A DNA stretch of 64,000 nucleotides, taken from positions 682,001-746,000 of the forward strand of contig NZ_JAWKWO010000001.1 of NCBI RefSeq assembly GCF_041397485.1, read 5' to 3'. Shown piece by piece: positions 27,509-36,307 of the stretch. The notes under the pieces were generated by a model. The model saw only the letters and a program-made list of their open reading frames with translations, made no database searches and was not told the DNA's origin. Origin of the DNA: Zhengella sp020637775. GTDB lineage: Bacteria; Pseudomonadota; Alphaproteobacteria; Rhizobiales; Rhizobiaceae. The stretch's first letter is position 1, and every line of letters begins with the position of its first letter. The translations under genes were made by a program, and so were the position numbers.

Positions 27509-30399
27509 AACGGGTGACTGGGGCAAAAGCCATCTTCGTGCAAATTCTGCTGGCGTTCGCCATCGTGCTGACACTGCAAATGCCGGGCGCCAACGCCTTC
27601 GAGGCCATCAAGATCAGCCGCGACGACGTGGCGCTGGATCTGTCACGCGCCGTCGACATCTATCGCGGGCGCGGGGCGAATTTCCAGACATCCACGGCGC
27701 CCGGCGCCGACGGCATCGTCCGGCGTATCGAGGTCGAGGCGCTGGAGCCGGAAACCAGCAATGACTGGGCCGTCTTCGCCATCGCCAACCCGACAGACCA
27801 GCAGCTCGACCGGATCATCGTGGCCCCCCATTACCGGCTGCCCGGATCCGGGCTGTTCTGGCCGGATCTCGGGTCTCGGCGCATCGTCAACATCACGCCC
27901 TCGGAGGGTTTCGCGCTGGATCGCGAGGATGCGCCCGATGCCGACATCTTCCGCGTCACCATCAATCCGGGCGCGGTGGTGACCTTCGTCGCGGAACTGG
28001 CCTCCGCACGCCTGCCGCAGGTCTATCTGTGGGAGCCGGAGGCCTACAAGGACACGGTCAATTCCTACACGCTTTTCCGCGGCATCGTCATCGGCATCGC
28101 GGGTCTTCTTGCGCTGTTCCTGACCATTCTCTTCGTGGTCAAGGGCACGACCCTGTTTCCGGCCACGGCGGCGCTGGCCTGGGCGGTGCTGGCCTATGTG
28201 TCCATCGATTTCGGCTTCCTGAACCGGGTGATCGAGATCTCGCCGGGCAGCGAACAGGTCTGGCGGGCGGGATCGGAAGTGGCGCTGGCACTGACGCTCG
28301 TGCTGTTCCTGTTCAGTTATCTCAATCTCAACCGCTGGCACATGCATTTCGCCTATGGGGCAGTGCTGTGGGTGCTGCTGCTGCTGGGCCTGGCCGGCGT
28401 GGCCGTGTTCGATCCGCCGGTGGCGGCGGGGATCTCGCGCTTCTCCTTCGCGCTGACGGCCGCGGTCGGCCTGGGCCTCATCATCTACCTGTCCTTCCAG
28501 GCCTATGACCGGGCCGTCATGCTCATTCCAAGCTGGCTGCTGACGCTGGCCTGGCTGGTGGGCGGATGGATGACCGTGACCGGCCTGATCGACAACGACA
28601 TCATCCAGCCGGCGCTCGGCGGCGGGCTGATCCTGATCGTCCTGCTGATCGGTTTCACGGTGATGCAGCACGCCTTTGCCGGCGGCGCCCTGCACCAGGG
28701 CCTGTTTTCCGACATGGAGCGGCAGGCGCTGGCCATCTCCGGCTCCGGCTACATGGTGTTCGACTGGGACGTGACGCGCGACCGCGTGGTAACCCGGCCC
28801 GATGTCGGCAAGCCGCTCGGCCTGCCTTCCAACGCCCTGCGCGGACCGGCCCGCGACTGGCTTCCGGTGCTGCATCCGGACGACCGCGACCATTTCCGCA
28901 CCACGCTCGACATGGTGCTGGAGCACAGGCGCGGACGCATCCATCAGGCATTCCGGCTGCGCGGAGCCGATGGCCATTACCAGTATTTCGTGCTGCGGGC
29001 GCGCCCGGTGATCGGTTCGGATGGCGAGGTGATCCGCTGCGTCGGCACCCTGGCGGACGTGACCGAGCAGAAGAAGGCGGAGGAGCGGCTGCTGCACGAC
29101 GCCGTGCATGACAACCTGACCGGCCTGCCGACCCGCGAGCTTTTCATGAGCCGTCTGGAAGGCATCATCGCCATTGCCCAGACCGAGGAAAAGGTGAAGC
29201 CGACGATCTTCGTGATCGACGTGGACCGGTTCAAGCAGGTCAATGAAAGCCTTGGCATTTCTGCCGGCGACACGATCCTGCTCACGCTGGCCCGGCGGCT
29301 TTCGCGCCTGCTCAAGCCCAAGGACACGCTGTCGCGCTTTTCCGGCGACCAGTTCGCGCTCGCCCTTCTATCCGAACAGGATCCGGCCCGCATTGCCGCC
29401 TTCGCCGATGCCGTACGCAAGGCGATCAGCGCGCCCATCACCTTTGCCAAGCGCGAAATCGTGCTGACGGCCTCGATGGGGCTCGTGACCTGGAACGGCA
29501 CACAGGGCACGGCGGAGGAACTCGTCAAGGATGCCGAACTGGCGCTGCACCAGGCAAAGCGTTTCGGCGGCGACCGCATCGAGCCGTTTCGGCCGGCTTT
29601 CCGCACCATCGGCACAGACAAGCTGGCACTGGAGGCCGATCTTCGCCGCGCCATCGAGAGGCGGGAACTTGCGCTGGCCTATCAACCGATCGTCAGCTTG
29701 AAGGATGGCAGCATTGCCGGTTTCGAGGCGCTCGTGCGCTGGGAGCATCCCCGCCGCGGCACGATCCCGCCGGCCGACTTCATCCCCATCGCCGAGACGA
29801 CCGGCCTGATCGTTCCCATCGGCCTGTTTGCCATGCAGTCGGCGGCAAGCGACCTGAAAGCCTGGCTGGGCGAAACCGCCAAGGACGACCTTTTCGTTTC
29901 GGTCAACCTGTCCAGCCGCCAGCTCATGCGGCAGGACCTGGTGGCCGATGTGCGCTCGGTGCTGTCGCGGACCAGCCTGCCACCCGACAATTTCCGCCTC
30001 GAACTGACCGAATCGCTTGTCATGAGCAACCCTGAACAGGCAGCGTCCGTGCTCAGGCGATTGCGGGAAACGGGAATCGGGCTGTCGCTCGACGATTTCG
30101 GAACCGGTTTCTCGTCGCTCTCCTATCTGACACGTTTCCCCTTCGACACGCTGAAGATCGACCGCAGTTTCCTGGAAACGGATTCACCGCAGCGCATCGT
30201 GCTTCTGCGCTCCATCGTCAACATGGCGCGCGATCTCGGCCTCAAGGTCGTGGCCGAGGGCGTTGCAGAGACACAGGTGGCGCAAGACCTTGCCGATGCG
30301 GGTTGCGACTTCGTCCAGAGCTTCCTGTTCGGAGAGCCCATGGAGCCCCAGGCAGCCCTGCAGGCGATCAAGGAACAAAACCCGCTCGTCGCGGCCTGA
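27505..30399 (+). CDS. Membrane-anchored PAS-GGDEF-EAL signalling protein
   Basis: This 964-residue protein probably hydrolyses cyclic-di-GMP. In order it has a signal-like helix (residues 8-31), a periplasmic domain to about 190, seven or eight membrane helices (about 195-400), a PAS domain (about 410-530), a GGDEF domain and an EAL domain. The GGDEF signature is SGDQF at about 613-617, so cyclase activity is doubtful. The EAL domain looks complete: FEALVRW at 740, SVNLSSRQL, ELTESL, LDDFGTGFSSLSYL, KIDRSFL, VVAEGVAE and the late Gln in DFVQSFLFGEPM. The layout resembles 7TMR-DISM sensors. ATGA overlaps the acetyltransferase stop. Confidence 0.93.
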   Translation: MKRVTGAKAIFVQILLAFAIVLTLQMPGANAFEAIKISRDDVALDLSRAVDIYRGRGANFQTSTAPGADGIVRRIEVEALEPETSNDWAVFAIANPTDQQLDRIIVAPHYRLPGSGLFWPDLGSRRIVNITPSEGFALDREDAPDADIFRVTINPGAVVTFVAELASARLPQVYLWEPEAYKDTVNSYTLFRGIVIGIAGLLALFLTILFVVKGTTLFPATAALAWAVLAYVSIDFGFLNRVIEISPGSEQVWRAGSEVALALTLVLFLFSYLNLNRWHMHFAYGAVLWVLLLLGLAGVAVFDPPVAAGISRFSFALTAAVGLGLIIYLSFQAYDRAVMLIPSWLLTLAWLVGGWMTVTGLIDNDIIQPALGGGLILIVLLIGFTVMQHAFAGGALHQGLFSDMERQALAISGSGYMVFDWDVTRDRVVTRPDVGKPLGLPSNALRGPARDWLPVLHPDDRDHFRTTLDMVLEHRRGRIHQAFRLRGADGHYQYFVLRARPVIGSDGEVIRCVGTLADVTEQKKAEERLLHDAVHDNLTGLPTRELFMSRLEGIIAIAQTEEKVKPTIFVIDVDRFKQVNESLGISAGDTILLTLARRLSRLLKPKDTLSRFSGDQFALALLSEQDPARIAAFADAVRKAISAPITFAKREIVLTASMGLVTWNGTQGTAEELVKDAELALHQAKRFGGDRIEPFRPAFRTIGTDKLALEADLRRAIERRELALAYQPIVSLKDGSIAGFEALVRWEHPRRGTIPPADFIPIAETTGLIVPIGLFAMQSAASDLKAWLGETAKDDLFVSVNLSSRQLMRQDLVADVRSVLSRTSLPPDNFRLELTESLVMSNPEQAASVLRRLRETGIGLSLDDFGTGFSSLSYLTRFPFDTLKIDRSFLETDSPQRIVLLRSIVNMARDLGLKVVAEGVAETQVAQDLADAGCDFVQSFLFGEPMEPQAALQAIKEQNPLVAA

Positions 30400-30497
30400 G
30401 CCCGGGGCAAGGCCCCGCCGGACAAGGTTGGCGGAAAGGCTGGCTTCCCGGGCACTTGCAGCCAGACCGGAAACCTGCCGTCCCGTTCGGAAATGTC

Positions 30498-31076
30498 CTA
30501 GGCGTGCCCGGCATCCATGCTCAGGAAGGCCGGATCGATGCCGAGGCTGTCGAGGGCCAGGTCATAGAGCTTGTCGATGTCCGATTCGAACACGAGATTC
30601 GGCGACGCCGGGCAGGTCAGCCAGCCGTTGGTGCTGATTTCCTGCTCCAGTTGTCCCGGTGCCCATCCGGCATAGCCAAGCGCCATGATCGCCTGCTCGG
30701 GGCCATAGCCGCGGGAAATGGCCCGCAACACATCGACAGTGGCTGTCAGGCAAAGGCCGATGCCAATCTCCATGGACGAATCAGCGGCATAGTCACCGGT
30801 ATGCAGCACGAAGCCGCGGCTTCGCTCCACCGGCCCGCCATCGCGCACGATCATCTCGCGGGCCGCTTGCGGCATGCGGATCGTTTCCGCCTCGCCGATG
30901 ATGCCAAGCTGGACCAGAAGATCGGGAAAGACCATGTCCTGGCGCTTGTTGATCACCAGACCCATGGCGCCATCGGCCGAATGGGCGCACATGTAGATCA
31001 CCGTTTTCTCGAACCGCGTGTCTGCCATGTTCGGCATGGCGATCAGGAATTGTCCGTCAAGCCAGTTTCCGCTCAT
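30498..31076 (-). CDS. yqgE: YqgE/AlgH family protein (UPF0301)
   Basis: This 192-residue protein begins WLDGQFLIAMPNMADTRFEKTVIYMCAHSADGAMGLVINK, the family's diagnostic opening. RDGGPVERSRGFVLHTGDY and GYAGWAPGQLEQEI follow in the middle. YqgE/AlgH proteins are widespread and were linked to transcriptional control of alginate genes in Pseudomonas, but the biochemical role is unsettled. I chose the ATG at 31076 with GGAGACGAGAG just before it; the longer frame is unlikely. It is convergent with the EAL gene and divergent from the DsbD-N-like gene. Confidence 0.92.
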   Translation of the reverse strand: MSGNWLDGQFLIAMPNMADTRFEKTVIYMCAHSADGAMGLVINKRQDMVFPDLLVQLGIIGEAETIRMPQAAREMIVRDGGPVERSRGFVLHTGDYAADSSMEIGIGLCLTATVDVLRAISRGYGPEQAIMALGYAGWAPGQLEQEISTNGWLTCPASPNLVFESDIDKLYDLALDSLGIDPAFLSMDAGHA

Positions 31077-31276
31077 CTCTCGTCTCCATTCGCCAAAATC
31101 GTAGCGCCAAAATGGCTGCTCTGAAAAGCCCCCTGCCCTCAAAGGCCGACGCATTTTCATGCCGGCCCCGCGCCAGGCTCACGGCACGCTCATCGAAACG
31201 TCATCGCGCGGCTCTTGCGTGGAACCGCGCAGGCGGGCATCAAGTTCCTGAAACGAAAAGCAAGAGCGACGCAGAC

Positions 31277-32080
31277 ATGATCCGTTCCACACTTGCCATG
31301 GCCATTCTTCTTTGCGCCACAATGCCAGGTGCCGGCCCGGCGCAGGCGGCTTCGACCGGCTGGCAGGAGACCGAGGGCGCGCAGCTTCGCCTCGTGGTCG
31401 AGGACCGCCCCGATGCCGGCGGCATGCTGCGCGGCGCGCTCGAAATCATGCTGGAACCGGGGTGGAAGACCTATTGGCGGGAGCCGGGCGATGCCGGTGT
31501 GCCGCCGCGGCTCTCGCTCGATGGCAGTGCCAACGCGGCAGATGTGACCCTGCATTTCCCCGCGCCGCGCCGGTTTAGCGACGAATGGTCGACCTGGGCG
31601 GGCTACGGATCGTCCATGGCGATTGCGCTGGAGTTCCGTCCGCTTGATCCTGGCGTTCCGGTAACGCTGAAAAGCACCGCGTTTCTGGGTATTTGCGAGG
31701 ATATCTGCATCCCCGTCGAGATGTCCTTCATGTTGGAGACGAATCCGTCCCGGCCGGTCAGCGAACCGGCGGTTGCCGAGGCTTTCGCAGCCCTGCCCCG
31801 TCCCGCGCGTGACGGCTTCTCCGTCACCGATGCCCGCCTGGACGACGGCGCACTGGTCATTGATGCCTCCGTCGAGGGGGACGGTGGCGAGGCCGACCTG
31901 TTTCTCGCACCCTCCAAAGGCTTGATGCTGGATGTTCCCGAGCGCATCACCACCAGCGATGGCAATGTCGTGTTTCGCGCCGGCGTGCTCTCGGCGCCGA
32001 AAGATGCCGGGACCGCCGTCGTGGACTACACGCTGGTCGACACGGCGGGAGCGGTCAGCGGACGTTTCGAGGCGCAATAA
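31277..32080 (+). CDS. Periplasmic DsbD N-terminal-domain-like protein
   Basis: This 267-residue protein has a signal peptide (MIRSTLAMAILLCATMPGAG, cleavage after AQA near residue 24). The mature part matches the N-terminal domain of DsbD/ScsB-type thiol-disulfide reductases: EPGWKTYWREPGDAGVPPRLS, then a Cys pair in FLGICEDICIPVEMSF. That pair is where DsbD-alpha carries its redox cysteines. There is no membrane transporter domain and no thioredoxin domain, so it is a stand-alone periplasmic module, probably taking electrons from a separate CcdA-type protein. It precedes a peroxiredoxin gene by about 90 bases, which suggests a shared redox-protection role. Confidence 0.82.
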   Translation: MIRSTLAMAILLCATMPGAGPAQAASTGWQETEGAQLRLVVEDRPDAGGMLRGALEIMLEPGWKTYWREPGDAGVPPRLSLDGSANAADVTLHFPAPRRFSDEWSTWAGYGSSMAIALEFRPLDPGVPVTLKSTAFLGICEDICIPVEMSFMLETNPSRPVSEPAVAEAFAALPRPARDGFSVTDARLDDGALVIDASVEGDGGEADLFLAPSKGLMLDVPERITTSDGNVVFRAGVLSAPKDAGTAVVDYTLVDTAGAVSGRFEAQ

Positions 32081-32172
32081 TCTCACCGGCGTCTTTACTG
32101 GCCAGCCGGGCGGCCTACATCTCATGCATTGCCGCCAGCCCGGTGGCTGTTTTCCAGCAAGGAGGGTCCTTC

Positions 32173-32658
32173 ATGACGATTTCGGTCGGCGAAAAACTGC
32201 CCGATGCCAAGTTCACCGTGTCCACCGGCGATGGTCCGGCCCAGTTGAGCACCGATGATGTCTTTGCGGGCAAGACCGTCGTGCTGTTCGGCGTTCCGGG
32301 CGCGTTCACGCCCACCTGCTCGATGAACCACCTCCCCGGTTTCATCGAACACCACGACGCGATCAAGGCCAAGGGCGTCGACACGATAGCGGTCGTGGCA
32401 GTGAACGACGTCTTCGTGATGAAGGCCTGGCAAGAGGCCACGGGCGGCAAGGACAAGATCCTTTACCTGGCCGATGGCAGCGGAGCATTCGCCAGGGCGA
32501 CCGGACTCGACATCGATCTCGGCGCGGCCGGCCTTGGTGTACGTTGCAAGCGCTTCTCCATGATCGTCAAGGACGGCACCGTGACCGCCCTCAACATCGA
32601 GGATTCGCCCGGCAAGGCGGAAGCCTCCAGCGCCGAGGGAATCCTGGCCCAGCTCTGA
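32173..32658 (+). CDS. Peroxiredoxin (Prx5 / type II, redoxin)
   Basis: This 161-residue peroxidase reduces hydrogen peroxide and organic hydroperoxides. The peroxidatic Cys49 is in VPGAFTPTCSMNHLPGF, the Prx5-type active-site pattern. A second Cys at about 125 lies in GLGVRCKRFSM. The length and DIDLGAAGLGVRCKRFSMIV fit the atypical/1-Cys Prx5 branch, which uses glutaredoxin or glutathione. AAGGAGGG precedes the ATG at 32173. Downstream lies a set of three tandem repeats before the next, convergent gene. Confidence 0.94.
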   Translation: MTISVGEKLPDAKFTVSTGDGPAQLSTDDVFAGKTVVLFGVPGAFTPTCSMNHLPGFIEHHDAIKAKGVDTIAVVAVNDVFVMKAWQEATGGKDKILYLADGSGAFARATGLDIDLGAAGLGVRCKRFSMIVKDGTVTALNIEDSPGKAEASSAEGILAQL

Positions 32659-32720
32659 AGCGTCCGGCAGGCCATATCGCCGGCAACGGCCCGCGCATTC
32701 ACGTGTGGGCCGTTGACGGC

Positions 32721-32873
32721 GCAATCCCGGACGGAAAACCGGCGTCCACTTTTCCTGGGATTTCAATTCTCCGGCGCAATCCCGGACGGAAAACCGGCGT
32801 CCACTTTTCCTGGGATTTCACTTCTCCGGCGCAATCCCGGACGGAAAACCGGCGTCCACTTTTCCTGGGATTG
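32721..32873. repeat. Three tandem 55-bp units of a Rhizobiales-type palindromic intergenic motif
   Basis: Units begin at 32721, 32776 and 32831 and are nearly identical over the 42 bases of their core; the third is cut short at 32873. Each core can fold: AATCCC at the start pairs with GGGATT at the end, and GGAAAA pairs with TTTTCC inside, around a loop holding CCGGCGTCCAC. From memory, a very similar motif with AATTCC/GGAATT outer arms is scattered in Hyphomicrobiales genomes. Here it sits between two convergent gene ends, so it may also stop transcription or protect mRNA ends. Confidence 0.9.
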
Positions 32874-32878
32874 CTTGC

Positions 32879-33076
32879 CTAATCCCGATCCATTCCGGCG
32901 CGGGCGCGAATCAAGCCGGCCAGCAGGCCGGCAATGGCGCCACCGGCAAGGCCGGAGCCGAGCGTGGCCAGCGAAAAATCATCGGCGACGAACCATACCG
33001 TGGCTCCACCCAAGATCGCGCCGAGGAGCGCATAGGCCGCGTACCGGGCAAACGTGTCGTCAGGCCGTTTCGCCAT
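32879..33076 (-). CDS. Small two-helix membrane protein, 65 residues
   Basis: The protein MAKRPDDTFARYAAYALLGAILGG... has two hydrophobic helices (about 13-30 and 37-57) rich in Gly and Ala, with a charged N-terminus. I do not recognise a named family. Its start lies inside the end of rnhA (17-base overlap in another frame), so it is probably translated with it as the last gene of the ispH-thrB-rnhA string. Its stop is six bases from the last tandem repeat. Confidence 0.65.
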   Translation of the reverse strand: MAKRPDDTFARYAAYALLGAILGGATVWFVADDFSLATLGSGLAGGAIAGLLAGLIRARAGMDRD

Positions 33077-33542
33077 TGCTCCGCTCCCGCCTCGCGCCCG
33101 GCCTTTTTCGCTTGAACGGCTCCATGCCTTCCCGCGCGAGTTCATCGGCGCGTTCGTTTTCGGGATGGCCGGCATGCCCCTTGATCCAGTGCCAGGTCAC
33201 ATCATGGCGGCCGCGCGCCGCATCGAGCGCCTGCCACAGTTCCGCGTTTTTCACCGGCTTCTTCGCAGCCGTTTTCCAGCCGTTCTTCTTCCAGCCGTGA
33301 ATCCAGCCCTTGATCCCGTCGCGAACATAGACGCTATCGGTGTAGAGATCGACCTTGCAGGGTTCCTTCAGCGCTCCCAGCGCCTCGATGGCGGCCAGCA
33401 GTTCCATGCGGTTGTTGGTGGTTTCGGCTTCGCCGCCATTGAGTTCCCTGACATGACCGTTGAAGCGCAGCAACGCGCCCCAGCCGCCGGGACCGGGATT
33501 GCCGGAACAGGCGCCATCGGTGAAAATCTCGACCTGCTTCAT
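33060..33542 (-). CDS. rnhA: Ribonuclease HI
   Basis: This 160-residue enzyme cleaves the RNA strand of RNA-DNA hybrids. Active-site acids are visible: Asp9 in IFTDGACSGNPGPGGWG, Glu47 in NNRMELLAAIEAL and Asp69 in LYTDSVYV, plus a late acid in the GHAGHPENERADELA segment. The basic handle KNGWKTAAKKPVKN is present. A 20-residue basic tail extends past the core. Its ATG overlaps the thrB stop as ATGA, and its own end overlaps the start of the 65-residue membrane protein. thrB-rnhA linkage is common in Hyphomicrobiales. Confidence 0.97.
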   Translation of the reverse strand: MKQVEIFTDGACSGNPGPGGWGALLRFNGHVRELNGGEAETTNNRMELLAAIEALGALKEPCKVDLYTDSVYVRDGIKGWIHGWKKNGWKTAAKKPVKNAELWQALDAARGRHDVTWHWIKGHAGHPENERADELAREGMEPFKRKRPGARRERSNGETA

Positions 33543-34507
33543 GCCGGTTCCAGCCCGTATTCGGCCGCATCCCTCACCTGCGCATGAAAACGCAACCGGC
33601 GGAGATATTCCCTGGGATCCTTCTTGGTCACCACGGCGCCTTCGGGCGTGTTCAGCCAGTCATAGAGCCGGGTGAGCAGGAAGCGCAAGGCGGCGCCGCG
33701 GGCGAGCAATGGCAAGGCATCCCGCTCGGCCGGTGTGAGCGCCCGCACTGTCTGGTAGCCGGCGAGTAGCGCCTGCCCCTTCGTGATGTTGAAGGAAAAG
33801 TCGCGTTCGAAGCACCAGGCGTTCAGGCAGACGGCCACGTCATAGGCCAGCAGGTCGTTGCAAGCGAAATAGAAGTCGATCAGGCCCGACAATTCGGCAC
33901 CAAGAAAGAAGACATTGTCTGGAAACAGGTCGGCATGAATGACACCGGCGGGCAGTTCTTTCGGCCATGTGGCTTCCAGGATGTCCAGTTCGCCGGAAAT
34001 CTCGGCATGCAGGCCGGGCTCGACCTCGTCGGCGCGGGCGGCGGCCATGTCGAACAGCGGCCGCCAGCCATCCACGCCCAGGGCGTTGTGCCGCGTCAGC
34101 GCGAAGTCCCGACCCGCAAGATGCATGCGCGCCAGCGCGGCACCCACGGCGCGGCAATGGCCGGCATTGGGCCGGCGCGGCCACATGCCTTCCAGAAAGG
34201 TGACGATCGCGGCGGGCCGGCCGGCAAGCCTGCCGATCGCGCCGCCATCGGCGCGCTTGACCGGCTGCGGGCACGTCACACCGCCTTGGGCCAGGTGTTC
34301 CATCAGGCCGACAAAAAACGGCAGATCGTCCGGGTTCACCCGCTTCTCGTAGAGCGTCAGGATGAAATGGCCGGCTGTCGTGTGCAGGAGATAGTTGGAG
34401 TTTTCCACGCCTTCCGCGATGCCCTTGTAGGACAGGAGGCCGCCAACAGGATAGGCGCCAAGGAATGCGGACAGTTCGTCCTCGGATATGTCGGTATAGA
34501 CGGCCAT
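33539..34507 (-). CDS. thrB: Homoserine kinase ThrB (APH-fold type)
   Basis: This 322-residue kinase phosphorylates homoserine for threonine synthesis, feeding ThrC. It belongs to the aminoglycoside-phosphotransferase-fold type of homoserine kinase found in alphaproteobacteria and pseudomonads, not the GHMP type of E. coli. Visible motifs are GIAEGVENSNYLLHT near residue 30, the catalytic loop VIHADLFPDNVFF, and the metal-binding region LSGLIDFYFACNDLLAYDVA. Its ATG sits on the last base of the ispH stop (TAATG) and its stop overlaps rnhA, so the three genes are tightly coupled. Confidence 0.95.
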   Translation of the reverse strand: MAVYTDISEDELSAFLGAYPVGGLLSYKGIAEGVENSNYLLHTTAGHFILTLYEKRVNPDDLPFFVGLMEHLAQGGVTCPQPVKRADGGAIGRLAGRPAAIVTFLEGMWPRRPNAGHCRAVGAALARMHLAGRDFALTRHNALGVDGWRPLFDMAAARADEVEPGLHAEISGELDILEATWPKELPAGVIHADLFPDNVFFLGAELSGLIDFYFACNDLLAYDVAVCLNAWCFERDFSFNITKGQALLAGYQTVRALTPAERDALPLLARGAALRFLLTRLYDWLNTPEGAVVTKKDPREYLRRLRFHAQVRDAAEYGLEPA

Positions 34508-35508
34508 TACCGGTCCCCGTTCACAAAGGCCATGTCGGCGGCGGTCAGTTCCACGTCGCGCAGCGTGCGCATGACAGGGAAAGTCTCGGTTTCCTTGACG
34601 GTCAAGGCGATGTCCAGCGTGACATCGAAGCGCTCCCGAAAGGCGGCAATGATCTCGTCCACGATGATCTCTGGCGCGGAGGCGCCGGCGGAAATGCCCA
34701 CCGTGCCAATCCCTCCAAGCACCAACCAGTCAATTTCGGCGGCCCGCTGCACGAGCATGGCGCGCGCAGCCCCTGCCCGTTCGGCCACTTCAACGAGGCG
34801 GCGGGAATTGGACGAGTTCGGCGCGCCCACCACGAGAAAGAGATCGCAGCCCGGCGCGGCCTGCTTGACCGCCTCCTGGCGGTTGGTCGTGGCATAGCAG
34901 ATGCTTTCGGCCGCCGGCGCCTGGATATCGGGAAACGTGTCTTCGAGTGCGGCGACGATGCCGGCCGTGTCGTCCACCGAAAGCGTGGTCTGCGTGACAT
35001 AGCCCAGCGCCGCGCCTTCTGGCGGCGAGAATTGCCGGGCATCGGCCACTGTCTCGATCAGGGAAACCGCGCCCTCGGGCAACTGGCCCATGGTGCCGAT
35101 GACTTCCGGGTGGCCGGCATGGCCGATCAGCAGCACGTGGCGGCCGAGCCGCTGGTGGCGCATGGCCTGCTTGTGAACCTTGGAGACCAGGGGGCAAGTC
35201 GCATCCAGATAGAGCAGGTTCAACGCTTCGGCATGGGCGGGCACAGATTTCGGCACGCCATGGGCAGAGAAGACCACCGGCGCATCCCGATGGTCAGGCG
35301 GAATCTCGTCCAGTTCCTCGATGAATACCGCGCCCCGGGACCGCAGGCCTTCCACCACGAACTTGTTATGCACGATCTCATGACGGACATAGACCGGCGC
35401 GCCGTATTTCTTCAGCGCCAGAACAACGATCTGGATCGCGCGGTCGACCCCGGCACAAAATCCGCGCGGTTCGCACAGTCTCAGGGTCAATGGGCTCTTG
35501 GCGGGCAT
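34507..35508 (-). CDS. ispH: 4-hydroxy-3-methylbut-2-enyl diphosphate reductase IspH (LytB)
   Basis: This 333-residue [4Fe-4S] enzyme makes IPP and DMAPP in the last step of the MEP isoprenoid pathway. Cluster cysteines are in RGFCAGV (Cys18), DATCPLV (Cys105) and SICYATTNRQ (Cys204). Substrate-binding residues are visible in HEIVHN, GHAGHPEV, TQTTLS and NSSNS. I start at the ATG at 35508; an earlier in-frame ATG (MPATGEAMPAK) would add seven residues. It lies downstream of SURF1 and runs into thrB with a one-base overlap. Confidence 0.97.
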   Translation of the reverse strand: MPAKSPLTLRLCEPRGFCAGVDRAIQIVVLALKKYGAPVYVRHEIVHNKFVVEGLRSRGAVFIEELDEIPPDHRDAPVVFSAHGVPKSVPAHAEALNLLYLDATCPLVSKVHKQAMRHQRLGRHVLLIGHAGHPEVIGTMGQLPEGAVSLIETVADARQFSPPEGAALGYVTQTTLSVDDTAGIVAALEDTFPDIQAPAAESICYATTNRQEAVKQAAPGCDLFLVVGAPNSSNSRRLVEVAERAGAARAMLVQRAAEIDWLVLGGIGTVGISAGASAPEIIVDEIIAAFRERFDVTLDIALTVKETETFPVMRTLRDVELTAADMAFVNGDR

Positions 35509-35560
35509 GGCTTCACCGGTTGCGGGCATGAGTTCCAAGTGGCTGTCCGCGCCATGCCTG

Positions 35561-36307
35561 TCAAGGGCGGCGGCGCAGGACAAAGACGATCCAGACGCCG
35601 GCCAGCGCAACGGCAAGGCCATACCACGTGATGGCGTATTGCAGGTGGCTGTTTGGCAGATTGACAATGGTGACACCGCCAATGGGCATTCCGCCGGGAT
35701 TGGGCGTCTCGTCGGCATCCAGGAAGAAGGGGAGAACGGCAGCCGGATCGAGACCCGCATTGCGGGTCATCGCTTCGAGATCCTTCCAATAGAAGATGTT
35801 CTGCGCGACATCGTTTTCATAGACGCCACCCGGCTTGCCTTCCAGCGGATCGCGCGCCAGTCCCGTAACCGTCACCATACCGGCGGTCTGGCCCTCCTGG
35901 CGGGTGCCTGCATCCTTGCGGTCATAGGGCACGAAGCCGCGATTGACGAACAGGGCGCGCCCGTCGGCAAGGCGCAACGGCGTGTAGACATAGAAACCCG
36001 ATGCGCCTTGATGGGTGGCGAAGAAATGCTGCTCGCGCCGATGCTCGAATGTTCCTGTCGCCATGGCCGGCAGGTAATCCACGTCCCGCGTGTCGGCGAA
36101 ACGCGCCTCCACATCGGCGAGCGGCAAAGGCGGCGATGCCATGCGCGCTGCAATGGTGTCGATCAACCCTTCCTTCCAGGCGAGACGGCGGACCTGCCAG
36201 TTGCCGAGCGCAATCAGGATTGCCAGCACGGCCAGAACCAGCGCCGTGAGCAGCCAGAAACCGCGCCGGGCAAAGCGGCCTCGTCTGTCCGGCAGGTTCT
36301 GTGTCAC
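35561..36307 (-). CDS. SURF1 family cytochrome oxidase assembly protein
   Basis: This 248-residue membrane protein helps insert heme a into the aa3 oxidase. One helix is near the N-terminus (FWLLTALVLAVLAILIALGNWQVRRLAWKE) and one at the C-terminus (HLQYAITWYGLAVALAGVWIVFVLRR), the SURF1 hairpin-like topology. Between them are the periplasmic segments ATGTFEHRREQHFF, VNRGFVPYDRK and YWKDLEAM. The start is a GTG that overlaps the DUF983 stop (GTGA). It is part of the leftward string after the cox operon. Confidence 0.9.
   Translation of the reverse strand: MTQNLPDRRGRFARRGFWLLTALVLAVLAILIALGNWQVRRLAWKEGLIDTIAARMASPPLPLADVEARFADTRDVDYLPAMATGTFEHRREQHFFATHQGASGFYVYTPLRLADGRALFVNRGFVPYDRKDAGTRQEGQTAGMVTVTGLARDPLEGKPGGVYENDVAQNIFYWKDLEAMTRNAGLDPAAVLPFFLDADETPNPGGMPIGGVTIVNLPNSHLQYAITWYGLAVALAGVWIVFVLRRRP

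Noticed and set aside
30403..30417. CGGGGC/GCCCCG hairpin after the EAL-domain gene
   Set aside because: The stem is only six pairs with a three-base loop and no T tract, so I cannot support a terminator.
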